A stretch of 64,000 nt of DNA from Fusobacterium mortiferum ATCC 9817 (GCF_000158195.2 NZ_GL987991.1:135447-199446), one strand, 5' to 3'. Positions 53,071-60,883 are shown, numbered from the stretch's first letter. The notes: generated by a model not told the origin, from the letters alone. A program made the numbers and translations.

Positions 53071-53562
53071 ATGAAATTACAAAAAAAAGTAGAACAGGTA
53101 GGAATCTTTTTATATGATTATTTTATTGATGAACTCAATAGAAAACAGGGAGTATTAAAAAAATATAATTTAGATAAAGAGCTCTGTGAAGAATTAGAGT
53201 ATAAAGATGACTATTTAAATGGTAAAACATTAAAATATGAAAATGGAGTAGCAATCTTTGAAGGAAATTATCTTTTAAATAAATTAGATGGTAAAGTAAA
53301 AGAGTATTACAAAGATGGAAAATTAAAATCTATCTCCAATTACTCAAATGGAAAACTCCACGGAAAAAAAGAAAGCTATTTTGAAAATGGAAAAATATCC
53401 ACTATCACATATTATAATAAAGATAAGTTAGATGGTAAAAAGCAAAAATTTTATGAAAGTGGAAATCTTGAACTTGAAGGTTACTATGCTAAAAATAATA
53501 TGAGTAGAATATGGAAATGGTATGACCAAGATGGAAAAATAGTTAAAGAAAAAGAATATTAA
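53071..53562 (+). CDS. YwqK/MORN-2-repeat protein without signal
   Basis: 163 residues: an N-terminal helical part (residues 1-45), then four or five repeats (KYENGVAIFEGNY, YKDGKLKSISNYSNGKLHG, YFENGKISTITYY, FYESGNLELEGYY) of MORN-2 type, ending WKWYDQDGKIVKEKEY. No signal peptide, so cytoplasmic like 7826-8560. Starts one base after the previous stop. Fourth family member in this window. Confidence 0.78.
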   Translation: MKLQKKVEQVGIFLYDYFIDELNRKQGVLKKYNLDKELCEELEYKDDYLNGKTLKYENGVAIFEGNYLLNKLDGKVKEYYKDGKLKSISNYSNGKLHGKKESYFENGKISTITYYNKDKLDGKKQKFYESGNLELEGYYAKNNMSRIWKWYDQDGKIVKEKEY

Positions 53563-53595
53563 AATAGTTCAAGAATAATTTTTATTCAAAAAAAT

Positions 53596-53763
53596 AAAGA
53601 AAACTAAGAATTGTTCCATATTCCAAGAAGTTGATTAACTATGGATTATCTCACTAAAAACACAAAACTCACTTCGTTCAAACAGTTGTGTTTTTTAGCG
53701 TTTGATTTCGCTAAGTTAATCTAACTTCTCTCCATAAATTACACAATTCTTTAAGTTTTCTTT
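53596..53763. repeat. Modular palindromic repeat, copy R4 (inverted, different arms)
   Basis: Arms AAAGAAAAC...AAGAATTGT and ACAATTCTTTAAGTTTTCTTT, inner arms AGAAGTTGATTAACT/AGTTAATCTAACTTCT, and a centre that read backwards is GAAATCAAACGCTAAAAAACACAACTGTTTGAACGAAGTGAGTTTTGTG (in parts: CGCTAAAAAACACA and ACTGTTTGAACGAAGTGAG). The centre matches R1 and R2; the outer arms do not. So the family is modular. Confidence 0.7.
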
Positions 53764-53827
53764 GATTAATTTATACTATTAAATAATTTTATTTTTAGAT
53801 TTTAATTCAAATCTCTTTACTTTAGAA

Positions 53828-54472
53828 TTAGATATTTTTTCTATTTTCTCTTATCTCTTTTATATTTCCATTTTCCATAACTACAATTCTATCAGAAATT
53901 TTATTTACAAACTCTATTTCGTGGCTAACAATAACCATTGTCATATCTGTAGTATCTCTTAAATTCTGAATTACATTTAATACTTCATTTACCATCTCTG
54001 GGTCAAGAGCTGAAGTAGGCTCATCAAATAGAAGAACATCTGGATTTTTTGCCATAGCTCTTGCTATAGCTACCCTTTGTTTTTGTCCTCCTGAAAGTGC
54101 TTTAGGATAGAAATTTGCTCTCTCTTTTAATCCTACTCTATCTAATAGCTCCAATCCTATTTTTTTAGCCTCTTCCTTTGGCATCTTATCCACTACTATT
54201 AAAGATTCCATTATATTTTGAAGAGCTGTCTTATGAGGGAAAAGATTAAAAGATTGAAATACCATTCCCATTTTTTTCTTATCTGGAGTTTCTATGCTTC
54301 CTCCATCTATATCTTCAAGACCTATCATACATCTAAGTAAAGTTGATTTTCCTCCACCAGAAGCACCTATTATAGAGATAACTTCTCCTTTTTCTATATC
54401 TAGGTTTACTCCTTTTAGAATTTTTACATCACCTTCATAAGTTTTAAACAAATCTCTTATTTTTATAATCAT
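53828..54472 (-). CDS. Polar amino acid ABC transporter ATPase (HisP/GlnQ type)
   Basis: 214 residues with Walker [10 protein letters not shown], signature LSGGQKQR, Walker [13 protein letters not shown], and H-loop VSHEIEF. This is the HisP/GlnQ subgroup. Slightly short at the C-terminus (typical 240) but functional motifs are complete. Starts one base after the permease gene. The His-rich leader peptide upstream suggests histidine as the substrate. Confidence 0.92.
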   Translation of the reverse strand: MIIKIRDLFKTYEGDVKILKGVNLDIEKGEVISIIGASGGGKSTLLRCMIGLEDIDGGSIETPDKKKMGMVFQSFNLFPHKTALQNIMESLIVVDKMPKEEAKKIGLELLDRVGLKERANFYPKALSGGQKQRVAIARAMAKNPDVLLFDEPTSALDPEMVNEVLNVIQNLRDTTDMTMVIVSHEIEFVNKISDRIVVMENGNIKEIRENRKNI

Positions 54473-55099
54473 CTATATCATCACCTTTTTTTCCATTCTT
54501 TTAAAGAAAATTACAACTACAGTAGAAAGTATTAAATATATAGCAGCACATATAATAAATGGTGTAATAGAGAAATCTCTTGTTACTATCTCTCTTGAGT
54601 TTCTAAGAATCTCTGCCATTCCTAAAGCAGATATTAATGAAGTATCTTTTATAAGAGCTATTGCTTCATTTCCAAGAGGTGGTAAAGCTGTAATAAGAGC
54701 TTGTGGTATTATTATTCTCTTCATTGTTTGCCAATAATTCATTCCTAAAACCTTAGCTGCTTCATATTGTCCTTTATCTATACCAAGTATACTTCCTCTA
54801 AAGATCTCACAAAAATATGCTGTATAGTTGATTACAAAAGTAAGAGCTGCTGCTGTAAAAGGAGATAGAGTAATTCCTATTACAGGTAATCCATAGTATA
54901 CAAAGAATAATTGTAATAATAGAGGAGTTCCTCTAAATATCCAAGTATAAATTTGTATTCCATTATTTAATAACGAATTTTTAGAAATTCTCCCCAATGA
55001 CAATATTACTCCTAATGGTAATGAAAATACCATTGTAACTATGTATAATTTTACTGTTAATCCTAATCCCTGTAATATAAATAAAATGTTATCTTGCAT
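54473..55099 (-). CDS. Polar amino acid ABC transporter permease (HisM/HisQ type)
   Basis: 208 residues, five spans, with the EAA loop EAAKVLGMNYWQTMKRIIIP near residue 128 and GLGLTVKLYIVTMVFSLPLG near the start (His/Glu/Gln/Arg subfamily). Only one permease gene is present, so it likely forms a homodimer. AAGGAG start. 20 bases after the binding-protein gene. Confidence 0.92.
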   Translation of the reverse strand: MQDNILFILQGLGLTVKLYIVTMVFSLPLGVILSLGRISKNSLLNNGIQIYTWIFRGTPLLLQLFFVYYGLPVIGITLSPFTAAALTFVINYTAYFCEIFRGSILGIDKGQYEAAKVLGMNYWQTMKRIIIPQALITALPPLGNEAIALIKDTSLISALGMAEILRNSREIVTRDFSITPFIICAAIYLILSTVVVIFFKRMEKKVMI

Positions 55100-55119
55100 T
55101 TTCTATCTCCTTCTTATAT

Positions 55120-55881
55120 TTATTTTCCTAACCATTTAACTTTTATTTTATCAAAAGTTCCATCTGCTTTCATTTCATCTAATAATCTATTAATTTCATC
55201 TACAAGAGCTTTATCTTGTTTTCTAAGAGCTACTCCAAAATCTTCATCAGCTAAAGTTTCTACTGAATAAGTTAATGTTGATTTTTTAGCGTTATAGTAT
55301 TTTCCAGAAATTTCGTCCATTACTACTGCATCTAATCTTCCAGCCTCTAAGTCCATAAGAGCTTCAACGTTAGTTGCATATTTTTTTAACTCTTTTATCT
55401 CTTTATTAATAGGGTTATCTTCTACTGATTGAGCTCCTGAACTTCCTAATTGAACTCCTACTACTTTTCCAGCTAAGTCTTGAACCTTTGCAGGAGCAGT
55501 TCCTTTTCTTGTAAATATAATTTGATTATCTGATAAATATGGTTTTGTAAAAGCAACTTGTTTTGCTCTAGCTGGAGTGATAGTCATTCCATTCCATACC
55601 ATATCTATATTTTTACTTCTTAAATCAAAGATTATAGCGTCCCATTCACAAGGTTTAAATCTTGCCTCTACTCCCATTCTCTTTGCTACTTCTTTTGCTA
55701 AATCTATATCAAATCCAACTATCTCTCCACTTTCATCTCTATATCCCATAGGAGCAAAAGTGGCATCTAATCCAACTATAAAATATCCTTTTTCCTTTAC
55801 AGTTTCTAAAGACTTATCTGCCCCAAAAGAACTAACAAATACACACACCATTAAAACTAGACTCATTAAAAATTTTTTCAT
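55120..55881 (-). CDS. Amino acid ABC transporter substrate-binding protein (HisJ/ArgT type)
   Basis: 253 residues. Signal peptide MKKFLMSLVLMVCVFVSSFG, then family-3 solute-binding protein: GYFIVGLDATFAPMGYRDES, GFDIDLAKEVAKRMG, and DAVVMDEISGKYY near 195 (in shorter pieces). It is a cleaved or soluble binder, not a lipoprotein by its signal. ATG 55881 with AGGAGG is chosen. First gene of a three-gene transporter operon controlled by the attenuator at 55912-56113. The histidine codons of the leader suggest HisJ-like specificity. Confidence 0.92.
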   Translation of the reverse strand: MKKFLMSLVLMVCVFVSSFGADKSLETVKEKGYFIVGLDATFAPMGYRDESGEIVGFDIDLAKEVAKRMGVEARFKPCEWDAIIFDLRSKNIDMVWNGMTITPARAKQVAFTKPYLSDNQIIFTRKGTAPAKVQDLAGKVVGVQLGSSGAQSVEDNPINKEIKELKKYATNVEALMDLEAGRLDAVVMDEISGKYYNAKKSTLTYSVETLADEDFGVALRKQDKALVDEINRLLDEMKADGTFDKIKVKWLGK

Positions 55882-55911
55882 ATCGTTTCCTCCTAAAATG
55901 TTAATATTTTT

Positions 55912-55949
55912 CAAATAAAAAAGCCATCTGTTTTTATCCAGATGGCTTT
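55912..55949 (-). terminator. Attenuator of the amino acid (probably histidine) transporter operon
   Basis: AAAGCCATCTG and CAGATGGCTTT (55920-55930 with 55939-55949, + strand coordinates) form an 11-bp stem, loop TTTTTATC, followed on the minus strand by TTTATTTG. It lies between leader peptide and the binding-protein gene. Confidence 0.85.
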
Positions 55950-55976
55950 ACCTAATTATGAAATCATTTTTGTTTT

Positions 55977-56067
55977 ACCATCATAGATACTCTCTTAAAT
56001 TGCACGTCAATCAGAGTCTGTATCTATGAAACAATTTTCACAAAACAAACTCTCTACCTATGATGGT
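55977..56067 (-). promoter_or_regulatory. Competing stems of the histidine attenuator
   Basis: Segment 3 (CTATGATGGT, + 55977-55986) is an exact 10-base complement of segment 1 ACCATCATAG, which holds three His codons and the AGG (56058-56067). Segment 3 also overlaps GTATCTATGA (55981-55990), exact complement of TCATAGATAC (56020-56029). The two pairings exclude each other. Segment 3's GATGGT can also pair with GCCATC of the terminator 5' arm (55941-55946), one G-U. This is a complete four-segment attenuator layout. Confidence 0.72.
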
Positions 56068-56113
56068 GATGATGTATTGTTGCTAAATTTAATAAAACAA
56101 AATTTACTTTCAT
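56054..56113 (-). CDS. Histidine leader peptide (19 residues)
   Basis: From ATG 56113, after AAAGGAG with 8-base spacing, the frame reads MKVNFVLLNLATIHHHHHR and stops with TAG at 56054-56056. Five His codons in a row (CAT CAT CAC CAT CAT) and a rare AGG Arg codon are at the end, as in hisL leader peptides. Starving for His-tRNA would stall the ribosome there. Very strong indication that the transporter below is for histidine (perhaps also arginine). Confidence 0.85.
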   Translation of the reverse strand: MKVNFVLLNLATIHHHHHR

Positions 56114-56147
56114 AATAATCTCCTTTGAAAATTTTTTTATATTTTTT

Positions 56148-56176
56148 ATGATACACCTATATCATAATTTTGTCAA
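56148..56176 (-). promoter_or_regulatory. Promoter of the histidine leader transcript
   Basis: TTGACA (56171-56176), exactly 17-base spacer, TATCAT (56148-56153) on the minus strand, about 35 bases before the leader start. Confidence 0.8.
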
Positions 56177-56183
56177 GCTTTTT

Positions 56184-56750
56184 TTATCTAAAGTTAATTT
56201 CTCCATTTTCTAATGAATCTACAACAGCTAAAGATTCTACTCTTATTCCTTGCTCTTGTAACATTTTTTCTCCACCTTGGAAACCTTTAGTTACAGCTAT
56301 TCCTGCTCCCATTACTTGAGCCCCAGCCATTTCTACTAACTCCTTTAATCCCAATACAGCGTTTCCCATAGCTAAGAAATCATCTATAATTAAAACTTTA
56401 TCTTCAGGTTTTAAAAACTCTTTTCCTACACAGATAGTATAGTCTTGATTTTTTGTAAAAGAAAAAACTGTTGTAGTATAAAAGTCTGACATTGTAGAAG
56501 GTACTTTTTTCTTTGCAAATACCAATGGTACATGAAAAGCATAAGCAGCTGCTAATCCAATTGCAATCCCTGATGCCTCTATAGTAAGAATTTTATTAAT
56601 TTCTACTCCTTCAAATCTTCTTTTAAATTCCTCTCCCATTTTCATCATAAGAACAGGATCGATTTGATGATTTAAAAAACTATCAACTTTTAATATCTTT
56701 GAACCAATAGTTTTTCCATTATTTAAGATATAATCTTTTAATAATTCCAT
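56184..56750 (-). CDS. xpt: Xanthine phosphoribosyltransferase
   Basis: 188 residues with MELLKDYILNNGKTIGSKIL at the N-terminus, TIEASGIAIGLAAAY, and PRPP motif VLIIDDFLAMGNAVLGL. Matches B. subtilis Xpt length and pattern. It converts xanthine to XMP, recycling purine. ATG 56750 is used (GGAGG about 11 bases upstream; a TTG within that site is unlikely). It follows the hydroxylase genes in the same orientation by about 70 bases. Confidence 0.93.
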   Translation of the reverse strand: MELLKDYILNNGKTIGSKILKVDSFLNHQIDPVLMMKMGEEFKRRFEGVEINKILTIEASGIAIGLAAAYAFHVPLVFAKKKVPSTMSDFYTTTVFSFTKNQDYTICVGKEFLKPEDKVLIIDDFLAMGNAVLGLKELVEMAGAQVMGAGIAVTKGFQGGEKMLQEQGIRVESLAVVDSLENGEINFR

Positions 56751-56818
56751 TTTAAAATAAGCCTCCAATATTTAACTCATAAATTTATGATATTTTTATA
56801 TTATATCATAAATTCCAA

Positions 56819-59068
56819 TTATTTTGAATACATTTTCCAGAATAATTTTTCACTTGTAATAGGTAGGCTTCTAACTCTTGCCTTTGTTGCCTTATAAACA
56901 GCATCAGCTATAGCTGGAGCAGCTGTATTTATTACAACCTCTCCTATAGATTTAGCTCCAAAAGGTCCTGTTGGCTCATTTGAATGACTAAATATTACAT
57001 TAACCTTTGGTCCAATATCCTTTCTTGAAGGAATTTTATATTGCATTAAAGTATCTTGTAAAAGTTTTCCTTTACTATCAATAGTAATTTCTTCAGTAAG
57101 AGCAAGACCTATTCCTTGTGCAATTCCACCCTCTACTTGTACTCTTGCTAAAGCTGGGTTGATAGGAGTTCCACAATCAGCTACTGATAAGAAATCTACT
57201 ACCTCTACTTCTCCAGTAAGAGTATCTACTTCTACTTCAGCAAAACTTGCTATAAACGGAGGTGGTGAAGTTTGTCCTCCCCAAGTTCCTGTGGTTGTAA
57301 TTTGATTTTGTCCTTCAAAAGATACACTTCTAATTCCTATCTCTTTTAGTGTAAGAATAGTTCCATCTTTTGCTTCAACATACTCTCCCTTATATTCCAC
57401 TTCATCTTCAGCTTTATTCATTAATTTAGCTGCAGCCTTAACTATCTCTTTTTTCATTTTTTCACAAGCTATGATTACAGCGTTTCCTGTTACATAAGTT
57501 CCACTTGATGCATATGCCCCTGGATCATATGGTGATGTATCTGTATCTGCTGTATTAACTATTATTTTCTCCATTGGCACTTCTAAAACTTCAGCAGCCA
57601 TTTGAGTTAGAACAGTATCACAACCTTGTCCCATGTCAGTAACTCCTAACATCACAGTGAAATCTCCACTGTCATGGAATTTTACTGTAGCAGAACCTGT
57701 ATCTACTCCAGCTATTCCAGAACCTTGCATAGTTACCGCCATTCCAGAGGCTCTCACTTTTCCATTACCCATATCTACTACTTCTCTATTTTTCCAATTG
57801 AAAGCTTCTTTTCCTATCTCTATACACTTTTTGATATCTCCACTTACAGTTTCAGATTGGTCTACTAAGTTTTTCATTCTTACTTCAGTAGGGTCTAATC
57901 CTAATTTATGTGCTAACTCATTTACAGCTGATTCCACAGCAAATGTTCCTTGAGTAGCTCCATATCCTCTGAAAGCTCCTCCTACCATTGTATTTGAGTA
58001 AACTATATCAGCTTTACATCTCATTGGTATCTTAGCATATAGTGGGAATGTTTTATACACAACTAGAGCTGTAACTGTTGGAGCATGTTCTCCATATGCT
58101 CCTGTATTTGATAATACATTTATATCAATAGCTTTAATATTTCCCTCTTTATCTGAACCGATTTTTACAGTAAGTCTCATAGCATGTCTAGTATTAGAAT
58201 ATGCTTGAGTTTCCTTTCTTGTATAGATTATTTTAGATGGTTTTCCAGTTTTTAATGTGACAAAAGCTGGGTATATTTCACAAACAGAAGTTTGTTTTCC
58301 TCCAAATCCTCCACCTAATTTTGGTTTAATTACTCTTATTTTACTACTAGGATACTCTAGAGCTCTAGCTAAATGTCTTCTTACATGGAAAGGAATCTGT
58401 GTAGAAGATATTACAGTAAGTCTTCCATATACATCAAAATATGCTGCTGATCTATAAGTTTCCATCATAGCATGGATTTGTGGTTGAGTATAATATGTAT
58501 TTTCTAATATTACATCACTCTCTTCAAATCCTTTATCTACATCTCCTTTTACTTGTAAATAAGAAGATGCTAAGTTTCTTGTATTATCATAACCTATATT
58601 GTCATAGTTTGTATGAGCTTTTTCTCTATGAACTAATATAGAAGAGTCTAGTGCTTTTTCATAATCTACTACTGCCTCTAAAACTTCATACTCAACTTTT
58701 ATAAGTTTCATGGCTTTCTCAACAGTTTGTTCATCTACTCCAGCAACTATAGCAACTGGATCTCCTACATATCTTACATACTCATCTAATATTTTTCTAT
58801 CATATGGAGATGGCTCTGGATAAGATTGTCCAGCTAATGTAAACATAGTTTGAGGTACATCTTTATATGTATATATAGCTTCTATTCCAGGTACTTTTTC
58901 AGCTATTGTAGTATCTATATTTTTTATTCTAGCATAGGCATGAGGCGATCTTAAAAGTTTAATTATTAAATACTCTTGATTTGCAACTAAGTCATCTGTG
59001 TAGAATGGTTTTCCAGTTATTAATCCTATTCCATCTACTTTTTTCATCTCTTTATTTACAAATTTCAT
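56819..59068 (-). CDS. xdhA: Molybdenum-binding subunit of a xanthine dehydrogenase-type hydroxylase
   Basis: 749 residues. Ald_Xan_dh N-terminal domain (SPHAYARIKNIDT), then Mo-pterin domains: GGGFGGKQ, GGAFRGYGATQG (Arg near substrate), MGQGCDTVLTQMAAEVL, and GAKSIGEVVINTAAPAIADAV with the catalytic Glu. Complete. With the FeS and FAD subunits it oxidises purines (xanthine or similar). The neighbouring xpt and the distant yqeB/XdhC-type genes support a purine hydroxylase that may need labile selenium. It overlaps the FeS gene as TAATG. Confidence 0.93.
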   Translation of the reverse strand: MKFVNKEMKKVDGIGLITGKPFYTDDLVANQEYLIIKLLRSPHAYARIKNIDTTIAEKVPGIEAIYTYKDVPQTMFTLAGQSYPEPSPYDRKILDEYVRYVGDPVAIVAGVDEQTVEKAMKLIKVEYEVLEAVVDYEKALDSSILVHREKAHTNYDNIGYDNTRNLASSYLQVKGDVDKGFEESDVILENTYYTQPQIHAMMETYRSAAYFDVYGRLTVISSTQIPFHVRRHLARALEYPSSKIRVIKPKLGGGFGGKQTSVCEIYPAFVTLKTGKPSKIIYTRKETQAYSNTRHAMRLTVKIGSDKEGNIKAIDINVLSNTGAYGEHAPTVTALVVYKTFPLYAKIPMRCKADIVYSNTMVGGAFRGYGATQGTFAVESAVNELAHKLGLDPTEVRMKNLVDQSETVSGDIKKCIEIGKEAFNWKNREVVDMGNGKVRASGMAVTMQGSGIAGVDTGSATVKFHDSGDFTVMLGVTDMGQGCDTVLTQMAAEVLEVPMEKIIVNTADTDTSPYDPGAYASSGTYVTGNAVIIACEKMKKEIVKAAAKLMNKAEDEVEYKGEYVEAKDGTILTLKEIGIRSVSFEGQNQITTTGTWGGQTSPPPFIASFAEVEVDTLTGEVEVVDFLSVADCGTPINPALARVQVEGGIAQGIGLALTEEITIDSKGKLLQDTLMQYKIPSRKDIGPKVNVIFSHSNEPTGPFGAKSIGEVVINTAAPAIADAVYKATKARVRSLPITSEKLFWKMYSK

Positions 59069-59523
59069 TATTTTTTCTCAGCCTCCATAAAGTTTTTTAT
59101 AGCTCTAAGTTGTGAAACATATCCACTACATCTACAAAGATTTCCATTTAAATAGTGAAGTATCTCTTCATCAGTAGGATTTTCATACTCTTTCATAAGA
59201 GCAAGTACTGTCAAAGTGAATCCAGGTGCACAGAATCCACATTGCTCTGCTCCTTCAGCTGCCATAAATTCAGCAAATCTTTCAGCTTCTCTTTGACACC
59301 CTTCAATAGTTGTTACATTTTTCCCTTGAGCTCTTACAGCTAGTGTACTACAAGATAATACAGGTTTATCATCTACAAGAACTGTACAAAGACCACAAGA
59401 ACCAGTATCACAACCTCTTTTTACACTTAAATATCCTAATTTTCTTAATACATCTAATAAATATTCATCAGCAGAGATCACTATCTCTCTTTTTCTTCCG
59501 TTTACATTAAGAGTTAAAAGCAC
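59068..59523 (-). CDS. xdhC: 2Fe-2S subunit of the molybdenum hydroxylase
   Basis: 151 residues: plant-type 2Fe-2S domain (CDTGSCGLCTVL...C) then the all-helical domain with CGFCAPGFTLT and CRCSGY (second 2Fe-2S cluster). Passes electrons from Mo to FAD. GTG start at 59523 with GGAGGT; 1 base after the FAD gene. Confidence 0.94.
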   Translation of the reverse strand: MLLTLNVNGRKREIVISADEYLLDVLRKLGYLSVKRGCDTGSCGLCTVLVDDKPVLSCSTLAVRAQGKNVTTIEGCQREAERFAEFMAAEGAEQCGFCAPGFTLTVLALMKEYENPTDEEILHYLNGNLCRCSGYVSQLRAIKNFMEAEKK

Positions 59524-60312
59524 TTATAATACCTCCTTGATTGCTCTTTTTAATAAGTTTTTAGAAACAGCTCTTCTATACTCTCCTGTTCCTCTCATAT
59601 TACTTCCAAAAGTAACCTCTTCACTCATAGCCTCACAAGCTTTATCTATAATCTCATCAGTTATCTCATTGTTGTTTAAAATTTCCATTGCTTTATAAGA
59701 TAGCACAGCTTTTCTAGGTCTTACTCCAATAGCAACTCTTATTCCAGCTTCTGTCTTAGTTACACAAGTATTAGTTATAGCATAATCTGTTTTACTTTTT
59801 CTAATACTTTGGAAAGCTCCTCTTCCAGATTTTTTCACTTTTACTTCTACTAAAATATCTCTTCTAAGTCCCTCTTCTTTTAAGTAGTCCTCTAATGAGA
59901 TTTCACCACCATTATAAAGTACAACTATAGCTCCCATAGCAAGTAAAGTAGGAATTAAATCTGAAAATCCATATTTAGAGAATACAGTAGCTCCTACTGT
60001 AACATTAGTTCTAAATTGTACTCCTATTATTCCTCTTACACATTTGTCTAAAATTCCATCAAATATATTTTGAGTAATTTTATTAGTTTCTAAATCTCTA
60101 AAACTAGTTATTGCCCCAATATGAACATATTCTCCCTCTTCTCTGATGTAATTAAGAGAAAGATTTGATAAGTCAATAGCCGTATTGTAGGCAACATTTC
60201 CCATTCTTAAATAAGAAGTCCCTCCTAATATGATATTTTTTTTGTTTTTTAACAATTCATTATATGCTTCCTCTAATGATGTAACAGCTAAATAATTCTT
60301 AAAACTAAACAA
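59524..60312 (-). CDS. xdhB: FAD-binding subunit of the molybdenum hydroxylase
   Basis: 262 residues: FAD_binding_5 domain with NIILGGTSYL, HIGAITSFRDLE, VGATVFSKYGFSDLIPTLLA, and a CO_deh_flav_C tail. TTG start at 60312 with AGGAGG 6 bases before; no ATG fits. First structural gene of the operon, about 225 bases after the small ORF at 60538-60600. Confidence 0.92.
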   Translation of the reverse strand: MFSFKNYLAVTSLEEAYNELLKNKKNIILGGTSYLRMGNVAYNTAIDLSNLSLNYIREEGEYVHIGAITSFRDLETNKITQNIFDGILDKCVRGIIGVQFRTNVTVGATVFSKYGFSDLIPTLLAMGAIVVLYNGGEISLEDYLKEEGLRRDILVEVKVKKSGRGAFQSIRKSKTDYAITNTCVTKTEAGIRVAIGVRPRKAVLSYKAMEILNNNEITDEIIDKACEAMSEEVTFGSNMRGTGEYRRAVSKNLLKRAIKEVL

Positions 60313-60537
60313 AGCTGACCTCCTAATATTTATAATTTTTATATTTATAATTTTTTATAACTACACTGAATAACTTAAATTATATCTTATTTTTCAAGCA
60401 AATTATTTGTTCTAATTGATTAAATGATTAATAGAATTAATAGAGTAATTTTTATCCTGTATGATAAATAAAGTGATTTGATAAGTTAAAAATATATGTC
60501 TGTAATTTTTCATACCTACAGATACAATATAATGATT

Positions 60538-60600
60538 TTAGAAAGGATTTTTTAGATAGTATTTTGTTGCTTTGATAATCAAAGACAAAATTTTTTTCAC
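60538..60600 (-). CDS. 20-codon small ORF in the hydroxylase leader
   Basis: From GTG 60600, with a perfect AGGAGG 4 bases before, the frame reads MKKILSLIIKATKYYLKNPF and stops TAA. It lies between the purine-type aptamer (60695-60759) and xdhB. The peptide is basic and amphipathic. It could be a regulatory uORF, a small protein or the remnant start of a lost gene. Its ribosome site can be masked by the hairpin at 60606-60644. Confidence 0.5.
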   Translation of the reverse strand: MKKILSLIIKATKYYLKNPF

Positions 60601-60605
60601 TTTTC

Positions 60606-60644
60606 CTCCTAAAACTTTATATCTCTTTTAAATTTAGTTAGGAG
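60606..60644 (-). promoter_or_regulatory. Possible ribosome-site-masking hairpin of the small ORF
   Basis: CTCCTAA (on the minus strand, + 60638-60644) is the exact complement of TTAGGAG (+ 60606-60612), which includes the AGGAGG of the small ORF, a 7-bp stem with a 25-base loop. It lies about 50 bases after the aptamer. A translational switch is inferred. Confidence 0.45.
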
Positions 60645-60694
60645 CAAAACAAGTGAAATAAATTTGAATAAAAATTATTCAAATTCATTTTTTA

Positions 60695-60759
60695 CTCATA
60701 GCGGCTTGTTATAGTGGCAACCCGTAGAAACTCCTGACCATATTACAGGGATATATGAG
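60695..60759 (-). ncRNA. Purine-riboswitch-like aptamer (variant)
   Basis: P1 CUCAUA (60754-60759) pairs with UAUGAG (60695-60700). P2/L2: CCUG...AAUAUGG...CAGG, where L2 AAUAUGG equals the purine-riboswitch loop (GAUAUGG). J2/3 AGUUUCUAC (60724-60732) is nearly identical to the conserved AAGUUUCUACC. P3: CGGGUUG/CAAGCCG with one G-G mismatch and loop CCACUAUAA with CC for L2-L3 kissing. J3/1 is C-UAUG without the usual A before C (canonical GACUAUG). The core is surely purine type, but P3 and J3/1 deviate, so ligand may be guanine, xanthine or another purine. Confidence 0.72.
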
Positions 60760-60883
60760 ATATTATTTATAAACTATTTATTTTCAAATACTTTTAATAT
60801 TATAATTTTGCTTTTTGCACTTAAAACACACTTTTAAATTTTTTTGATATTTTTTAAAAATTTAAACATGCTCATTTATTTCT

